Source: JAOUEA01 sp963810945
Lineage (GTDB): Bacteria; Actinomycetota; UBA4738; HRBIN12
Reading direction: 5' to 3'
Length of the DNA: 64,000 nt
Assembly: GCA_963810945.1 (NCBI GenBank)
Contig: CAWEPI010000008.1
Location: 806,001-870,000, forward strand
Numbering within the stretch: position 1 is the stretch's first letter; each line of letters starts with the position of its first letter. Shown here piece after piece: positions 25,629 to 34,035 of this stretch. The notes below the pieces were generated by a model that searched no databases, was not told the DNA's origin, and worked only from the letters and a program-made list of their open reading frames with translations. Position numbers and translations under genes: made by a program.

Positions 25629-25664
25629 TCGATATATCGACCGCATATATCGCTCCGATATATG
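25629..25664. promoter_or_regulatory. PadR operator array (ATATAT-core palindromes)
   Basis: TCGATATATCGA (25629-25640) is a perfect 12-bp palindrome. CATATATCG (25644-25652) and CGATATATG (25656-25664) are perfect inverted repeats with a CTC spacer. The three boxes share a GATATAT core at a 12-15 bp period and stand out in GC-rich DNA. They lie 29-64 bases before the padR GTG, where the promoter must be, so repression is likely. Confidence 0.75.
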
Positions 25665-25727
25665 TACCCGTCGTTCGGCTCGGTGTCAACCGTGGTTCGA
25701 GCGCAGGGAGCACCGAGAACCGGCAAG

Positions 25728-25961
25728 ATGAGGGCCTGGGAGGTGACGGGGATCCAGCGCCGCACGATCAGACTGCCGAAGGACCTGCAGGCCTCGCTGC
25801 GGGCGCTCGCGTACGTGACCGATGATGACGAGCGCCGCCTGACGATCCGCGCCGTGGAGGCCTACCTGGACGGGGAGGGCCACGATGCCGCGGTGGTGGG
25901 GTTCGGCGAGCGGGTTCGCACCCAACACCGGGTTGCGCTCGATCGACTCCACGACCCCTGA
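25728..25961 (+). CDS. Ribbon-helix-helix protein, probable antitoxin
   Basis: This 77-residue (or 72, if GTG 25743 is used) protein has RRTIRLPKDLQASLRALAYV, the beta-strand and first helix of a ribbon-helix-helix domain, then RRLTIRAVEAYLDGEG as the second helix. The gene stop is 2 bases before a Doc/Fic-like ORF, the standard layout of a type II toxin-antitoxin pair. It would bind DNA as a dimer and neutralise its partner with its C-terminus. TA assignment is by architecture and context. Confidence 0.7.
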   Translation: MRAWEVTGIQRRTIRLPKDLQASLRALAYVTDDDERRLTIRAVEAYLDGEGHDAAVVGFGERVRTQHRVALDRLHDP

Positions 25962-25963
25962 AC

Positions 25964-26389
25964 GTGAACGTCCGCTACCTCACCCCCCGTGATCTGATCG
26001 CGCTGGCCGCGTTGGAGCTCGGCGACGATCCCAAGGTCGATGAGGACGCCCTCCACGAGGCCGTCGCCGTGCCCGCGCGTACCGAGCACGGCCAGGACGC
26101 GTTCCCGAGCATCCCCGTGAAGGCCGCCGTGCTCATGACCGAGCTGATGCGACGCACGCCGTTCGGAGGTGGGAACGCGCGCGTCGCGTTGCTGGCGGCC
26201 CTGGTCTTCCTGAACATCAACGGCCTCGACGTCGCGGCCTCGGAGAGCGACCTGGCCGAGCTCGCGCAGCTGGCCGGCCGCGGCAACCTGTCGCTCATGA
26301 TGGTGGCGGCCGGGTTCGAGTCCATCGTGGTGCCCCTGGGATTCCCGGGCTCAGATCCGGCCGATGGCGACGAGGAGCCTCCGGACTAG
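25964..26389 (+). CDS. Doc/Fic-like protein with degenerate active-site motif
   Basis: This 141-residue protein has the Doc layout: RYLTPRDLIALAALEL at the N-terminus, a helical middle, then TPFGGGNARVALLAALVFL, which aligns with the Doc motif HxFxxANKRTALNSALLF. The catalytic His is Thr and the acidic/Ala position is Gly; only Asn and Arg of the phosphate-binding part remain. The C-terminal tail (PGSDPADGDEEPPD) is acidic and extra to Doc. It follows the RHH gene by 2 bases. An inactivated toxin, or one with altered chemistry, is possible. Confidence 0.72.
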   Translation: MNVRYLTPRDLIALAALELGDDPKVDEDALHEAVAVPARTEHGQDAFPSIPVKAAVLMTELMRRTPFGGGNARVALLAALVFLNINGLDVAASESDLAELAQLAGRGNLSLMMVAAGFESIVVPLGFPGSDPADGDEEPPD

Positions 26390-26427
26390 ACGCGCGGCGT
26401 GTGAGGTCCGAGGCCTATCCTCGGGCG

Positions 26428-27483
26428 ATGCCCGACCCACATGAGGAGCCGCTGCGCGTCGCGATGCTGGCGCCGATCTCCTGGCGCGTCCCGCCCCGCC
26501 ATTACGGCCCGTGGGAGCTGTTCGTGTCCCTGCTCACCGAGGGCCTCGTCGAGCGCGGCGTGGACGTCACGCTGTTCGCCACGGCCGATTCGCAGACCGC
26601 GGCGCGCCTGGTCGGGACCGCCCCCACCGGCTACTCGGAGGACGAGGCGCTCGACGCGAAGGTCTGGGAGGCGATGCACATCGCCACGGTGTTCGAGCGC
26701 GCGCGCGAGTTCGACCTCATCCACAACAGCTTCGACTTCCTGCCGCTCACGTTCAGCAGGCTCGTCGAGACCCCGGTCGTCACGACGATCCACGGATTCT
26801 CCTCGCAGGCGATCCTGCCCGTCTACGAGCGGTACAACGCCGGCGGGTCCTACGTGGCGATCAGCGAGGCCGATCGCCATCCGGCGCTCGACTACGTCGC
26901 CACGATCCATCACGGGATCGACATGCGAGCGTTCCCGTTCCGTGCCACGCCGGATGATTACCTGCTGATGTTCGGGAGGATCCACCCGCACAAGGGTGTC
27001 GTGGAGGCCATCGACGTGGCCGAGCGGATGGAGATGCCGCTCGTGATCGCGGGCATCGTGCAGGACGAGGCCTATTTCGCCGATCGGGTACAGCCGCGCA
27101 TCGACGGGGATCGGGTGCGCTACGTGGGCGCGGTCGGGCCCGACGCCCGGGGATCGCTCCTGGGCGGTGCCGTCGCCCTCCTGCATCTGATCAGCTTCGA
27201 CGAGCCGTTCGGCTTCGCCGTGGTGGAGGCGATGGCCTGCGGCACCCCGGTCATCGCGCACGACCGCGGTTCCATGCCGGAGCTCATCCGCCCCGGAGAG
27301 AACGGCTACCTGGTCGCTTCCGGCGAGGAGGCCGTGGAGGCGATCCACGCGGCGGCACGGCTGGACCGCGCTGCGGTGCGCGCCTCGGTGCTCGGACGCT
27401 TCGACGTGATGCGGATGGTGGATGCGTACATCGAGGTCTACCACCGTGTGCTCGACGAGCATCGGACGACGCGTGCGCGCTGA
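26428..27483 (+). CDS. GT4-family glycosyltransferase
   Basis: This 351-residue retaining glycosyltransferase has a GT-B fold. The N-terminal domain reads VAMLAPISWRVPPRHYGPWE; the C-terminal nucleotide-sugar domain has LLMFGRIHPHKGV and the motif FDEPFGFAVVEAMACGTPVIA, with the E-x7-E signature of GT4. TATCCT (26416-26421) is 6 bases before ATG 26428, so the transcript is leaderless. It overlaps the downstream glycosidase by 11 bases, so both act together, perhaps making and trimming one glycan. Donor and acceptor unknown. Confidence 0.88.
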   Translation: MPDPHEEPLRVAMLAPISWRVPPRHYGPWELFVSLLTEGLVERGVDVTLFATADSQTAARLVGTAPTGYSEDEALDAKVWEAMHIATVFERAREFDLIHNSFDFLPLTFSRLVETPVVTTIHGFSSQAILPVYERYNAGGSYVAISEADRHPALDYVATIHHGIDMRAFPFRATPDDYLLMFGRIHPHKGVVEAIDVAERMEMPLVIAGIVQDEAYFADRVQPRIDGDRVRYVGAVGPDARGSLLGGAVALLHLISFDEPFGFAVVEAMACGTPVIAHDRGSMPELIRPGENGYLVASGEEAVEAIHAAARLDRAAVRASVLGRFDVMRMVDAYIEVYHRVLDEHRTTRAR

Positions 27484-28687
27484 ACCGCGACCTTTCCGGC
27501 TGGGGGTGAACTACTGGCCGGCGCGCACCGCGATGGGGTGGTGGACGCGGTTCGACCCGGGGGAGGTCGCCGCGGACTTCGAGGCGATCGCGGGGGCGGG
27601 GATGGACTCGGTACGCTGCTTCCTGCGCTGGGAGGACTTCCAGCCCGATCCGCTCCGCGTCGACCGCGCGATGCTCGGACATCTCGTGACGGTCGCGGAC
27701 GCGGCGTCTCACGCCGGTCTCCAGCTCGTTCCGACGCTATTCACGGGCCACATGAGTGGCGTGAACTGGATCCCCGGATGGGTGCTCGGGGGCACCGAAC
27801 ACGATCCAAGGTTCCGCGTGGTCGCCGGTGGGCGCGTCGTCGCCGGACGGATCCGCAACTGGTTCACGGACGACGCCGTGGCGGATGCCCAGGCGCTGAT
27901 GGCGGCGGAGGCAGCGGGCGTGCTCGCGGGTCACGACGCGTTGTGGGCTTGGGATCTGGGCAACGAGAACTCCAACTGCAGCATCCCGCCCGATCGCGAG
28001 ACCGGTCGCCGCTGGCTGGCGCGGATGGCCGCCGCGATCCGCGAGGCCGATCCGGACGCCTCGGTCACGATCGGACTCCACATGGAGGATCTCGAAGAGG
28101 ACCGCCACATCGGCCCTCGGGAAGCCGCTGAGGTCTGCGACTTCCTCACGATGCACGGCTATCCGATCTACGCAGGCTGGGCGGACGGGCCGACGGATCC
28201 CGACGTGGTGCCGTTCTTGGCCCGCATCACGCGGTGGCTGGGAGGCGGGAAGGAGGTGCTGTTCTCGGAGTTCGGACTGCCCACCGCGCCTGAAGACGGC
28301 GTCGCCGCAGTCATCGGATCGGAAGCGGAAGGTCCTCTCCTCGTCGAGGAGGAAGCGGCCGCCTCGTACACCGCCCGGGTGCTCGAGGGGCTACGCCGCG
28401 CCGGATGTGCAGGCGCGATGCTCTGGTGCTTCACGGACTACGCCCGGGAGACCTGGACGGATCCCCCGCTGGACGAAGCGGCCCACGAGCGGTCGTTCGG
28501 CTTGTGGCGCGCCGACGGTTCCCCGAAGCCCGCGCTCACCGCGGTCGGTGCGGCGGCAGGTGGGACCCGCTCGACCTCCGCCTCCGACGGATGGATCGAC
28601 ATCGACCCCGATCGCTTCTGGCGCCGGCCGCGGGCCGAGCTGAGGCGGTTGTACGAGCGGTACCGGGCCTCGATGTCCACCGCGTGA
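27473..28687 (+). CDS. GH-A clan glycoside hydrolase (GH5-like)
   Basis: This 404-residue TIM-barrel glycosidase has the acid/base Glu in WDLGNENSNC (about residue 163) and the nucleophile Glu in VLFSEFGLPT, the strand-4 and strand-7 glutamates of clan GH-A. LGVNYWPARTAMGWWTRFD and SVRCFLRWEDFQPDPL resemble bacterial mannanase/glucanase-like GH5 proteins. No signal peptide is visible, so it is probably cytoplasmic. GTG 27473 lies inside the end of the glycosyltransferase gene, giving translational coupling. Substrate unknown. Confidence 0.83.
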   Translation: MRAEPRPFRLGVNYWPARTAMGWWTRFDPGEVAADFEAIAGAGMDSVRCFLRWEDFQPDPLRVDRAMLGHLVTVADAASHAGLQLVPTLFTGHMSGVNWIPGWVLGGTEHDPRFRVVAGGRVVAGRIRNWFTDDAVADAQALMAAEAAGVLAGHDALWAWDLGNENSNCSIPPDRETGRRWLARMAAAIREADPDASVTIGLHMEDLEEDRHIGPREAAEVCDFLTMHGYPIYAGWADGPTDPDVVPFLARITRWLGGGKEVLFSEFGLPTAPEDGVAAVIGSEAEGPLLVEEEAAASYTARVLEGLRRAGCAGAMLWCFTDYARETWTDPPLDEAAHERSFGLWRADGSPKPALTAVGAAAGGTRSTSASDGWIDIDPDRFWRRPRAELRRLYERYRASMSTA

Positions 28688-28701
28688 TCGAGTTGCTGCC
28701 C

Positions 28702-29934
28702 TCAGGTCGTCACGTCGACCACGTGCGCGGGCAGCGGCCGGCGGCCCGCCTCCAGCGCGAGGGCGGCGGCCGCGATCCCGGCCACCCCGCACCCGATCCA
28801 GAGCGCGTCGGGATCGAGGTGCCAGACCCACGTGCCGATCAACGGGCCGACCACCGCCGCGCTCGCGTACATCATCCCGAGCGCGCCCTGGTACCGTCCG
28901 CGCGCGTGTTCGGGCGCGCGGTCGGCCACGAACGCCGATGTCGCGGGTGACTCCACGATCTCTCCGAGCGTCCAGATCACGACCATCAGCGTCAAGGCCG
29001 GAAGCGACCGGGCCAGCGTGAGGATCGCGAACCCGCCGCCCACCAGGACGGCGCCGAGCGCGATCATGCGCGTGCGCGTCCGATGTTGGGTCCACGCGCT
29101 GACGGGCAGCTCGAGCAGCACCACGAGGATCCCGTTGCACGCCAAGAGGAGTCCGTACACCTTGGTCGAGTAGCCCAGGTCGTCGGTCACGTGGAGCGCG
29201 AAGGTGCTGGCGCTCTGCATGTAGACCGCGGCCGTGAGGAACACGGCGCCGAGGAACAGCAGGAAGCCCTTGTCGGCCGCCATGTGGCTGCCGGCGCTCG
29301 CGTGTCCACGTGCGCGCTCTTGGACCTTGGACGTGCGGGTCCCGTGCGGAAGCGCCACGATGGCCACGATCGCGAACGTGAAGGACGTCAGCGCGTCGCC
29401 GACGAAGAGCAGGTCATAGGAGTGTGCCGCGAGGATGCCTCCGAGCGCCAGGCCGAAGGCCCAGCCGAGGTTCACGCAGAGCCGGTACGCGCTGAAGGCG
29501 GCCACGCGGGCCTCGGGGGCCGCCAGGTCGGAGATCAGGGCGCTCGATGCGGGGCGGTACAGCTCGGCCGCGAAGCCCAGCAGCAGCACGACCCCCACGA
29601 TCGCTCCCAGGCCGCGCACCCACACCAGGGACAGGGTGAGGGCAGCGCCTCCCAGCATGGAGACCGCGATCGTGGTGCGCCGTCCCAGGCGATCGGCCAT
29701 CAGCCCCCCCACGCCCTGCGCCCCGATCGCGCCCAGCCCATAGGCGGCCAGCCCGAGCCCGGCTTGGGGCGCCGAGTATCCGCGGTTCGTGAGGTAGAGC
29801 GTGATGAACGGCAGGACGAAGGTCCCGAACCGATTCACGAAGGCCCCGAAGAACAGCACCCACACCTCGCGCGGAAGGCCGCGGAGGTTCTGCCGCAAGG
29901 ACGGCCCGGGACCGTCGGGAGGAGACGCGTTCAC
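28702..29934 (-). CDS. MFS transporter
   Basis: This 410-residue MFS protein has about 12 helices. The N-terminal segment VWVLFFGAFVNRFGTFVLPFITLYLTNRG and loop GLMADRLGRRTT match the MDR-type (YajR/MdtH-like) group, as does GYSAPQAGLGLAAYGLGAIG. GTG 29934 overlaps the upstream PPOX gene stop (TGA 29931-29933), so the two are co-translated. Function is probably export; substrate unknown. Confidence 0.88.
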   Translation of the reverse strand: MNASPPDGPGPSLRQNLRGLPREVWVLFFGAFVNRFGTFVLPFITLYLTNRGYSAPQAGLGLAAYGLGAIGAQGVGGLMADRLGRRTTIAVSMLGGAALTLSLVWVRGLGAIVGVVLLLGFAAELYRPASSALISDLAAPEARVAAFSAYRLCVNLGWAFGLALGGILAAHSYDLLFVGDALTSFTFAIVAIVALPHGTRTSKVQERARGHASAGSHMAADKGFLLFLGAVFLTAAVYMQSASTFALHVTDDLGYSTKVYGLLLACNGILVVLLELPVSAWTQHRTRTRMIALGAVLVGGGFAILTLARSLPALTLMVVIWTLGEIVESPATSAFVADRAPEHARGRYQGALGMMYASAAVVGPLIGTWVWHLDPDALWIGCGVAGIAAAALALEAGRRPLPAHVVDVTT

Positions 29935-30608
29935 GCGGTGACGCCGGACCCGCCCGAGGGACGGCGATACCTGGTGGCGTAGCCCGGCGCCTCGATCCCC
30001 GCCCTGAGGTCGGGCGCGGGCTCCGGGACACCGATCGTCGTGCGCAGGGGCAGGACACCCGCCCACACGGGCGCATCCAGGTCGTCGGGCGGATCAACGG
30101 GAGGTCCCGTCCTGATCTTCGCGGACGCCTCCTCCAGCCCGACCGCGAAGATCGAGGTCTCCTTCAGCTCCTTCCCGCTGGGCATACGCACCTCCGAGGT
30201 GCGGCCGGGGACGACATGTTCGACCAGCGCGCGCTGTGCCTCGTCGCGTTCGGCCGCGTCGGTGACCTCGCGCGGCGTCCCGTACACGACGACCGACCGG
30301 TAGTTCATGGAGTGCTTGGGTGTGGATCGCGCGAGCACGAGGCCGTCGATCAGCGTGGTCTCGATGCAGACCGTGCGGCCGTCGCCGATGCCGCGAAGGG
30401 TGCGGCTGGCGGCGGAGCCGTGGACGTAGAGCGTGTCGTCGATGCGGACGTGGATCGTCGGGATCACGCGAGGGTGACCCTCGTCCGTGACCCACGCCAG
30501 GTGACAGAGCAACGCCTCGTCCAGGATCGCGTCGACCGTGGCGCGGTCGTAGTCGCCGCGTTCGGGGTGGCGACGGACGCGCGTGCGCTCGGTGGGAGCC
30601 TCTGCCAT
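29931..30608 (-). CDS. Pyridoxamine 5'-phosphate oxidase-like flavin protein
   Basis: This 225-residue split-barrel protein has RRHPERGDYDRATVDAILDEA followed by CHLAWVTDEGHPRVIPTIHV, as in NimA-like/flavin-nucleotide-binding proteins, and YVHGSAASRTLR, SMNYRSVVVYGTPREV. Such proteins bind FMN or F420. TAGCAT (complement of 30615-30620) is 6 bases before the ATG, so it is leaderless. Coupling to an MFS exporter suggests detoxification, but that is inference. Confidence 0.86.
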   Translation of the reverse strand: MAEAPTERTRVRRHPERGDYDRATVDAILDEALLCHLAWVTDEGHPRVIPTIHVRIDDTLYVHGSAASRTLRGIGDGRTVCIETTLIDGLVLARSTPKHSMNYRSVVVYGTPREVTDAAERDEAQRALVEHVVPGRTSEVRMPSGKELKETSIFAVGLEEASAKIRTGPPVDPPDDLDAPVWAGVLPLRTTIGVPEPAPDLRAGIEAPGYATRYRRPSGGSGVTA

Positions 30609-30642
30609 GAACCGATGCTATCGGGCGAGACCGCGGATGCCG

Positions 30643-30834
30643 CTAGTGCTTGTCCCAGTGATCCTTGTTCCACCAGTGGCGGTGCTTGCCGTCCACATAG
30701 TCGATGTGACCGTCGTGTTCGACCGCCTCGTGGCCGCACTCGGGGCCGTGCTCGTGCGCCTCCTCGGCCTCCTCGATCTCACGGGGTTCGAAGGCCTGCT
30801 CGTTCCCCCACATCCCCGGCGACATCTTCGACAT
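30643..30834 (-). CDS. Small His-rich metal-binding protein
   Basis: This 63-residue protein is dominated by His and acidic residues in its second half: HEHGPECGHEAVEHDGH, then HIDYVDGKHRHWWNKDHWDKH. The CGHxAVxHxxHxDYxxxGxxH pattern matches a widespread family of short proteins often labelled zinc transporter permease, although it has no membrane segment. AAGGA is 8 bases before the ATG. It overlaps the end of the ECF S-component frame by 56 bases, unusual in this otherwise tightly packed operon. It could buffer cobalt, zinc or nickel. Confidence 0.75.
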   Translation of the reverse strand: MSKMSPGMWGNEQAFEPREIEEAEEAHEHGPECGHEAVEHDGHIDYVDGKHRHWWNKDHWDKH

Positions 30835-31678
30835 GTCCGGATCCTTCCGTGATCGCGCCTACGGAGCCAGTCATATCACCCCGAACGTCGAGACGCATCC
30901 GTCGGGCCGCGCGATCGAGGGCGCCGAGCAGCGGGCGACCCAGCGCGAGCACGAGGAGCGCGTTGCCTACGGCGCGGAAGGTGTCCCAGGCGAACGAGGT
31001 GGCCGCGTAGAACCCCAGGTAGTGCCGGAGGTTCGTGGCTGCGCCCGCGCCTGGGTCCCAGGCGAGCGCCGACCCGCCGGCGAGGAAGGGCCACGACCAG
31101 AGGTTCATGACCGCGCCGAAGAGGTAGCCGCTCACGAACCCGTATGCCGCCAGCGATCCGATCCGCATCGCCCAGGATCCCTTCGGCAGGAGGCCTGCGC
31201 CCATGCCGACCCAGCCCACCGCCACCATCTGGAACGGCAGCCACGGACCGAGCCCGCCGACGAAGAGTCCGCTCGCGAAGGTGCCCACCGCGCCGAGGAG
31301 GAACCCGAACCCGGGGCCGAAGGCGTTGCCCGCCACGAGGACGATGATGAACATCGCGCTGAACCCGGCGACGAAGCCCGGGAGCCGCAGGGCCACCATC
31401 GCGGCGCCGAGCACGCCCAGGAGTGCGACGGACTTGGGGCCCAGCCCGCCGCGACCGAGCTCCACGAACAGGACCGCGCCCAGGCAGATCAGGAGCGTGA
31501 GGAGGATCAACGGCCCGTCCTGCTTGTGGTTCTCGTCGAACCCCGGGGCGAGCGGCAGGACGAACGGCCAGAGGAACGCGAGCAGGCCCAGGAGGTTCAC
31601 CCCGACGAGCACCGCCACGCGCAGGCGCTCGCGGCCGACGCCGAGCGCACCCGTGACCGGAACCGCCGTCGCGCTCAC
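30779..31678 (-). CDS. ECF transporter S component, probable cobalamin-specific
   Basis: This 299-residue membrane protein has about six helices: VAVLVGVNLLGLLAFLWPFV, then FVAGFSAMFIIVLVAGNAFG, FLLGAVGTFASGLFVGGLG and GFVSGYLFGAVMNLWSWPF. Gly-rich interfacial helices are typical of ECF S components. Substrate is inferred from the cobalamin riboswitch upstream of its operon (36006-36125). The start GTG 31678 overlaps the EcfA stop. The last 30 residues (DMTGSVGAITEGSGHVEDVA and on) look unlike membrane protein and overlap the next gene; a shift of one base near 30880 would meet an earlier stop, so the C-terminus is uncertain. Confidence 0.82.
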   Translation of the reverse strand: MSATAVPVTGALGVGRERLRVAVLVGVNLLGLLAFLWPFVLPLAPGFDENHKQDGPLILLTLLICLGAVLFVELGRGGLGPKSVALLGVLGAAMVALRLPGFVAGFSAMFIIVLVAGNAFGPGFGFLLGAVGTFASGLFVGGLGPWLPFQMVAVGWVGMGAGLLPKGSWAMRIGSLAAYGFVSGYLFGAVMNLWSWPFLAGGSALAWDPGAGAATNLRHYLGFYAATSFAWDTFRAVGNALLVLALGRPLLGALDRAARRMRLDVRGDMTGSVGAITEGSGHVEDVAGDVGERAGLRTP

Positions 31679-33244
31679 GCCAGCGCCTCCGCGACCTGCT
31701 CCGGCGTGAGCCAGCCCGCACCGAACGCGCGGGTCATCTGGGGCGCGAAGACATGGGAATCGCCGAGCACGACGCCGGGGTCTCCGTCGGCGATCACCTC
31801 GCCGCCCGCGAGCATCACGACGCGCGTGGCCACGGCGGCGGCCAGCTCCACGTCGTGCGTGGCGAAGACGCCGGCGCCCCCGTCCGCGGCGTGACCCCGC
31901 AGGAACCGCACGAGCCGCTCCTTCGAGTCGGGGTCCAGGCCGCGCGTGGGTTCGTCGAGGAGGAGGACGGGCGCCCCGGCTGCCGCGACCGCCGCCGTGG
32001 CCACCAGCAGCCGTTGGCCGGCGGAGAGATCGCGCGGGTGGCACGCCGCGAGCGGCGCGATGCCGAGGGCGTCCAGGACCAGGCCGGCCGTCGTTCCGTC
32101 CAGCCCCCGCGCGTGCAGCGTCGTGCGCACCTCGTCGAGGACGGTGTCCGCGAACAGGATCGCGTCGGGCTCTTGCGGGCAGAGCGCCGCGTCCAACCCC
32201 GGCCGGGGTGCGTGTCCGTCGACGAGGACCGTCCCGCGGGACGGGGCGTGCACGCCCACGATGCTGCGCAGGAGGGTGGTCTTGCCCGCGCCGTTGCGGC
32301 CCATGACCGCGACGATCTCGCCGGCGCCGACCTCCAGGTCCACGCCGCACACCGCGGGGACGTCGCCGTGGGATGCGGTGAGGCCGTGGATCTCGATCAG
32401 GACGTCGCCGGGGGCGTGGCCGTTCTCCCGCACGTGGTGCGGGAGCGCGCCGGCCATCCGCCGAGCGTCTCGCACGGTGAGCGGCACGGGGTCCCATCCC
32501 ACGAGGCGGCCGAGGCGCGCCACGGGCGGACCCATCGCCAGCCGGCGGATCACGTCGGCGGGGCTGCCCATCGTCACCCGACCCCGATCGAACCCGAGGG
32601 CGACGTCCACCGCACCGGCGACCCGCTCGAGGCGGTGCTCGGCCAACAGCACCGTCATCCCCTGGTCGTGCACCAGCCGCTGCAGCGCGGCCACCACGTG
32701 CTCGGCCCCTTGGGGGTCGAGCTGCGAGGTGGGCTCGTCCAGGACGAGCGATGCGGGGCCCGGCCGCCATCGCCGCGGCGATCGCCACGCGCTGGCGTTC
32801 GCCGCCCGAGAGCGACCGGACGCTGCGGCCGCGCAACGGCTCGATGTCGAGCAGGTCGAGCATCTCCTCCACCCGACGGCGCATGTGCACGGGGTCGACA
32901 CCGAGGTTCTCCATGCCGTACGCGAGTTCGTCCTCGACGCGGTCCAGCACGAACGAGGCCGCGGGATCCTGCGGCACGAACGCGACGACGTCCGCGAGCT
33001 TGCGCGGCGGGAAGCGCAGCGTGTCGCGTCCTCCCGCGTGCACCCGTCCCGCGAACGTCCCGCCGGTGAAGTGGGGCACGAGCCCGTTGGCGGCGCGCAG
33101 CAGCGTGGACTTGCCCGCGCCGGTCGGGCCGACCGCGAGCGCGAACGTGCCCTCGTCGACCGTGAGGGTGACGTCTGCGAGCGCGTCCGAGGCCGCGTCG
33201 GGGTACCGGAAGGAGACGCCGTCGAAGCGCAGGGCGTCGGTCAT
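31675..33244 (-). CDS. Fused ECF transporter ATPase (two ABC domains), one frameshift as read
   Basis: About 522 residues with two ABC domains in one chain, matching EcfA1 plus EcfA2. Domain one: Walker A GPTGAGKST, signature LSGGERQR, then LVLDEPTSQLDPQG. Domain two: Walker A GRNGAGKTT, weakened signature LSAGQRLLV, LLLDEPTRGLD. The frame breaks inside domain one at the G/C run 32755-32761; removing one base gives AAGPASLVLDEP and a continuous protein, so one base is extra as read. ATG 33244 overlaps the EcfT stop by 4 bases. Likely functional if the indel is a sequencing error. Confidence 0.85.
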
Positions 33245-34035
33245 GACCGTTGCGCCTTGGGATGGGGAAGGAAGCCCGGGAGGGCCAGGAGCAGCATGGC
33301 GCCGATCAGCCACGGGTCGGCCGCGGGCCACGCCAACGGGTCGGTCGAGGGATGCAGGCCGCCCCGCCCGGTCCAGGCAGCGGCCAGGAACACGCAGGCG
33401 GCGACGCCCGCAGCCGACGCCGTGGCGACGCCTGCGGGCGTCCAGTGCTCAGGCCGGTAGCGGGTGCGCCTGCCGCGGCCGTGCCCACGCGCGTCCATCG
33501 ACTCGGCGAGCGTGACCGCCTCCTCCATCCCGGACTCGAGGACCGGCACGGCGAGCGACGGCAGGCCGCGCCAGCGCGCGGTCCGGATGCCGCGGAGCTG
33601 CTGGGCTTCGCGCACGCGCCCCGCCATCGCGATCGTGCGGGGCGCGATCGAGAGCGCCAGCGCGGCCGCGAGGGCAGGCTCGTGGAAGCGACGAGGCGCG
33701 AGGCGCACGACGCCGAACGGATCCGTCACCGCGTTGAAGGTGCCGAAGACGATGAGCAGGGCGGCGAGGCGCGCCCCTTCCAGCGCGGCGAATGCCACGT
33801 TGCTGGCATCGACGGTGCCCAGGAAGACGAGCGCGGTGCGGATCGCCATCGCCAGGAGGCCGGCGAGGGCGAAGACCCGGAAGCTCCGCGCGGTGGGTCC
33901 GGGCACGCGGCAGTTCGCGTACACGAACCAGGCGACGGCCACGAGGAGCGCCAGGTAGAAGGGGTCGGTCGTCGTGAATGCGACGGCGCCGGCGCAGGTC
34001 GCCCAGACGATCCACGCGCCGGGATGGAGCTTCAC
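33241..34035 (-). CDS. ecfT: ECF transporter transmembrane component EcfT
   Basis: This 264-residue membrane protein has several helices (IVWATCAGAVAFTTTDPFYL, VFALAGLLAMAIRTALVFLG), the EcfT coupling helices with their short motifs (EAQQLRGIRTARWRG and AESMDARGHGR, corresponding to the Ala-Arg-Gly coupling signatures), and a final helix (WLIGAMLLLALPGFLP). It links the S component to the ATPases. GTG 34035 overlaps the stop of the DUF4430-like gene. The order T-A-S is uncommon but all parts are present. Confidence 0.9.
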   Translation of the reverse strand: MKLHPGAWIVWATCAGAVAFTTTDPFYLALLVAVAWFVYANCRVPGPTARSFRVFALAGLLAMAIRTALVFLGTVDASNVAFAALEGARLAALLIVFGTFNAVTDPFGVVRLAPRRFHEPALAAALALSIAPRTIAMAGRVREAQQLRGIRTARWRGLPSLAVPVLESGMEEAVTLAESMDARGHGRGRRTRYRPEHWTPAGVATASAAGVAACVFLAAAWTGRGGLHPSTDPLAWPAADPWLIGAMLLLALPGFLPHPKAQRS

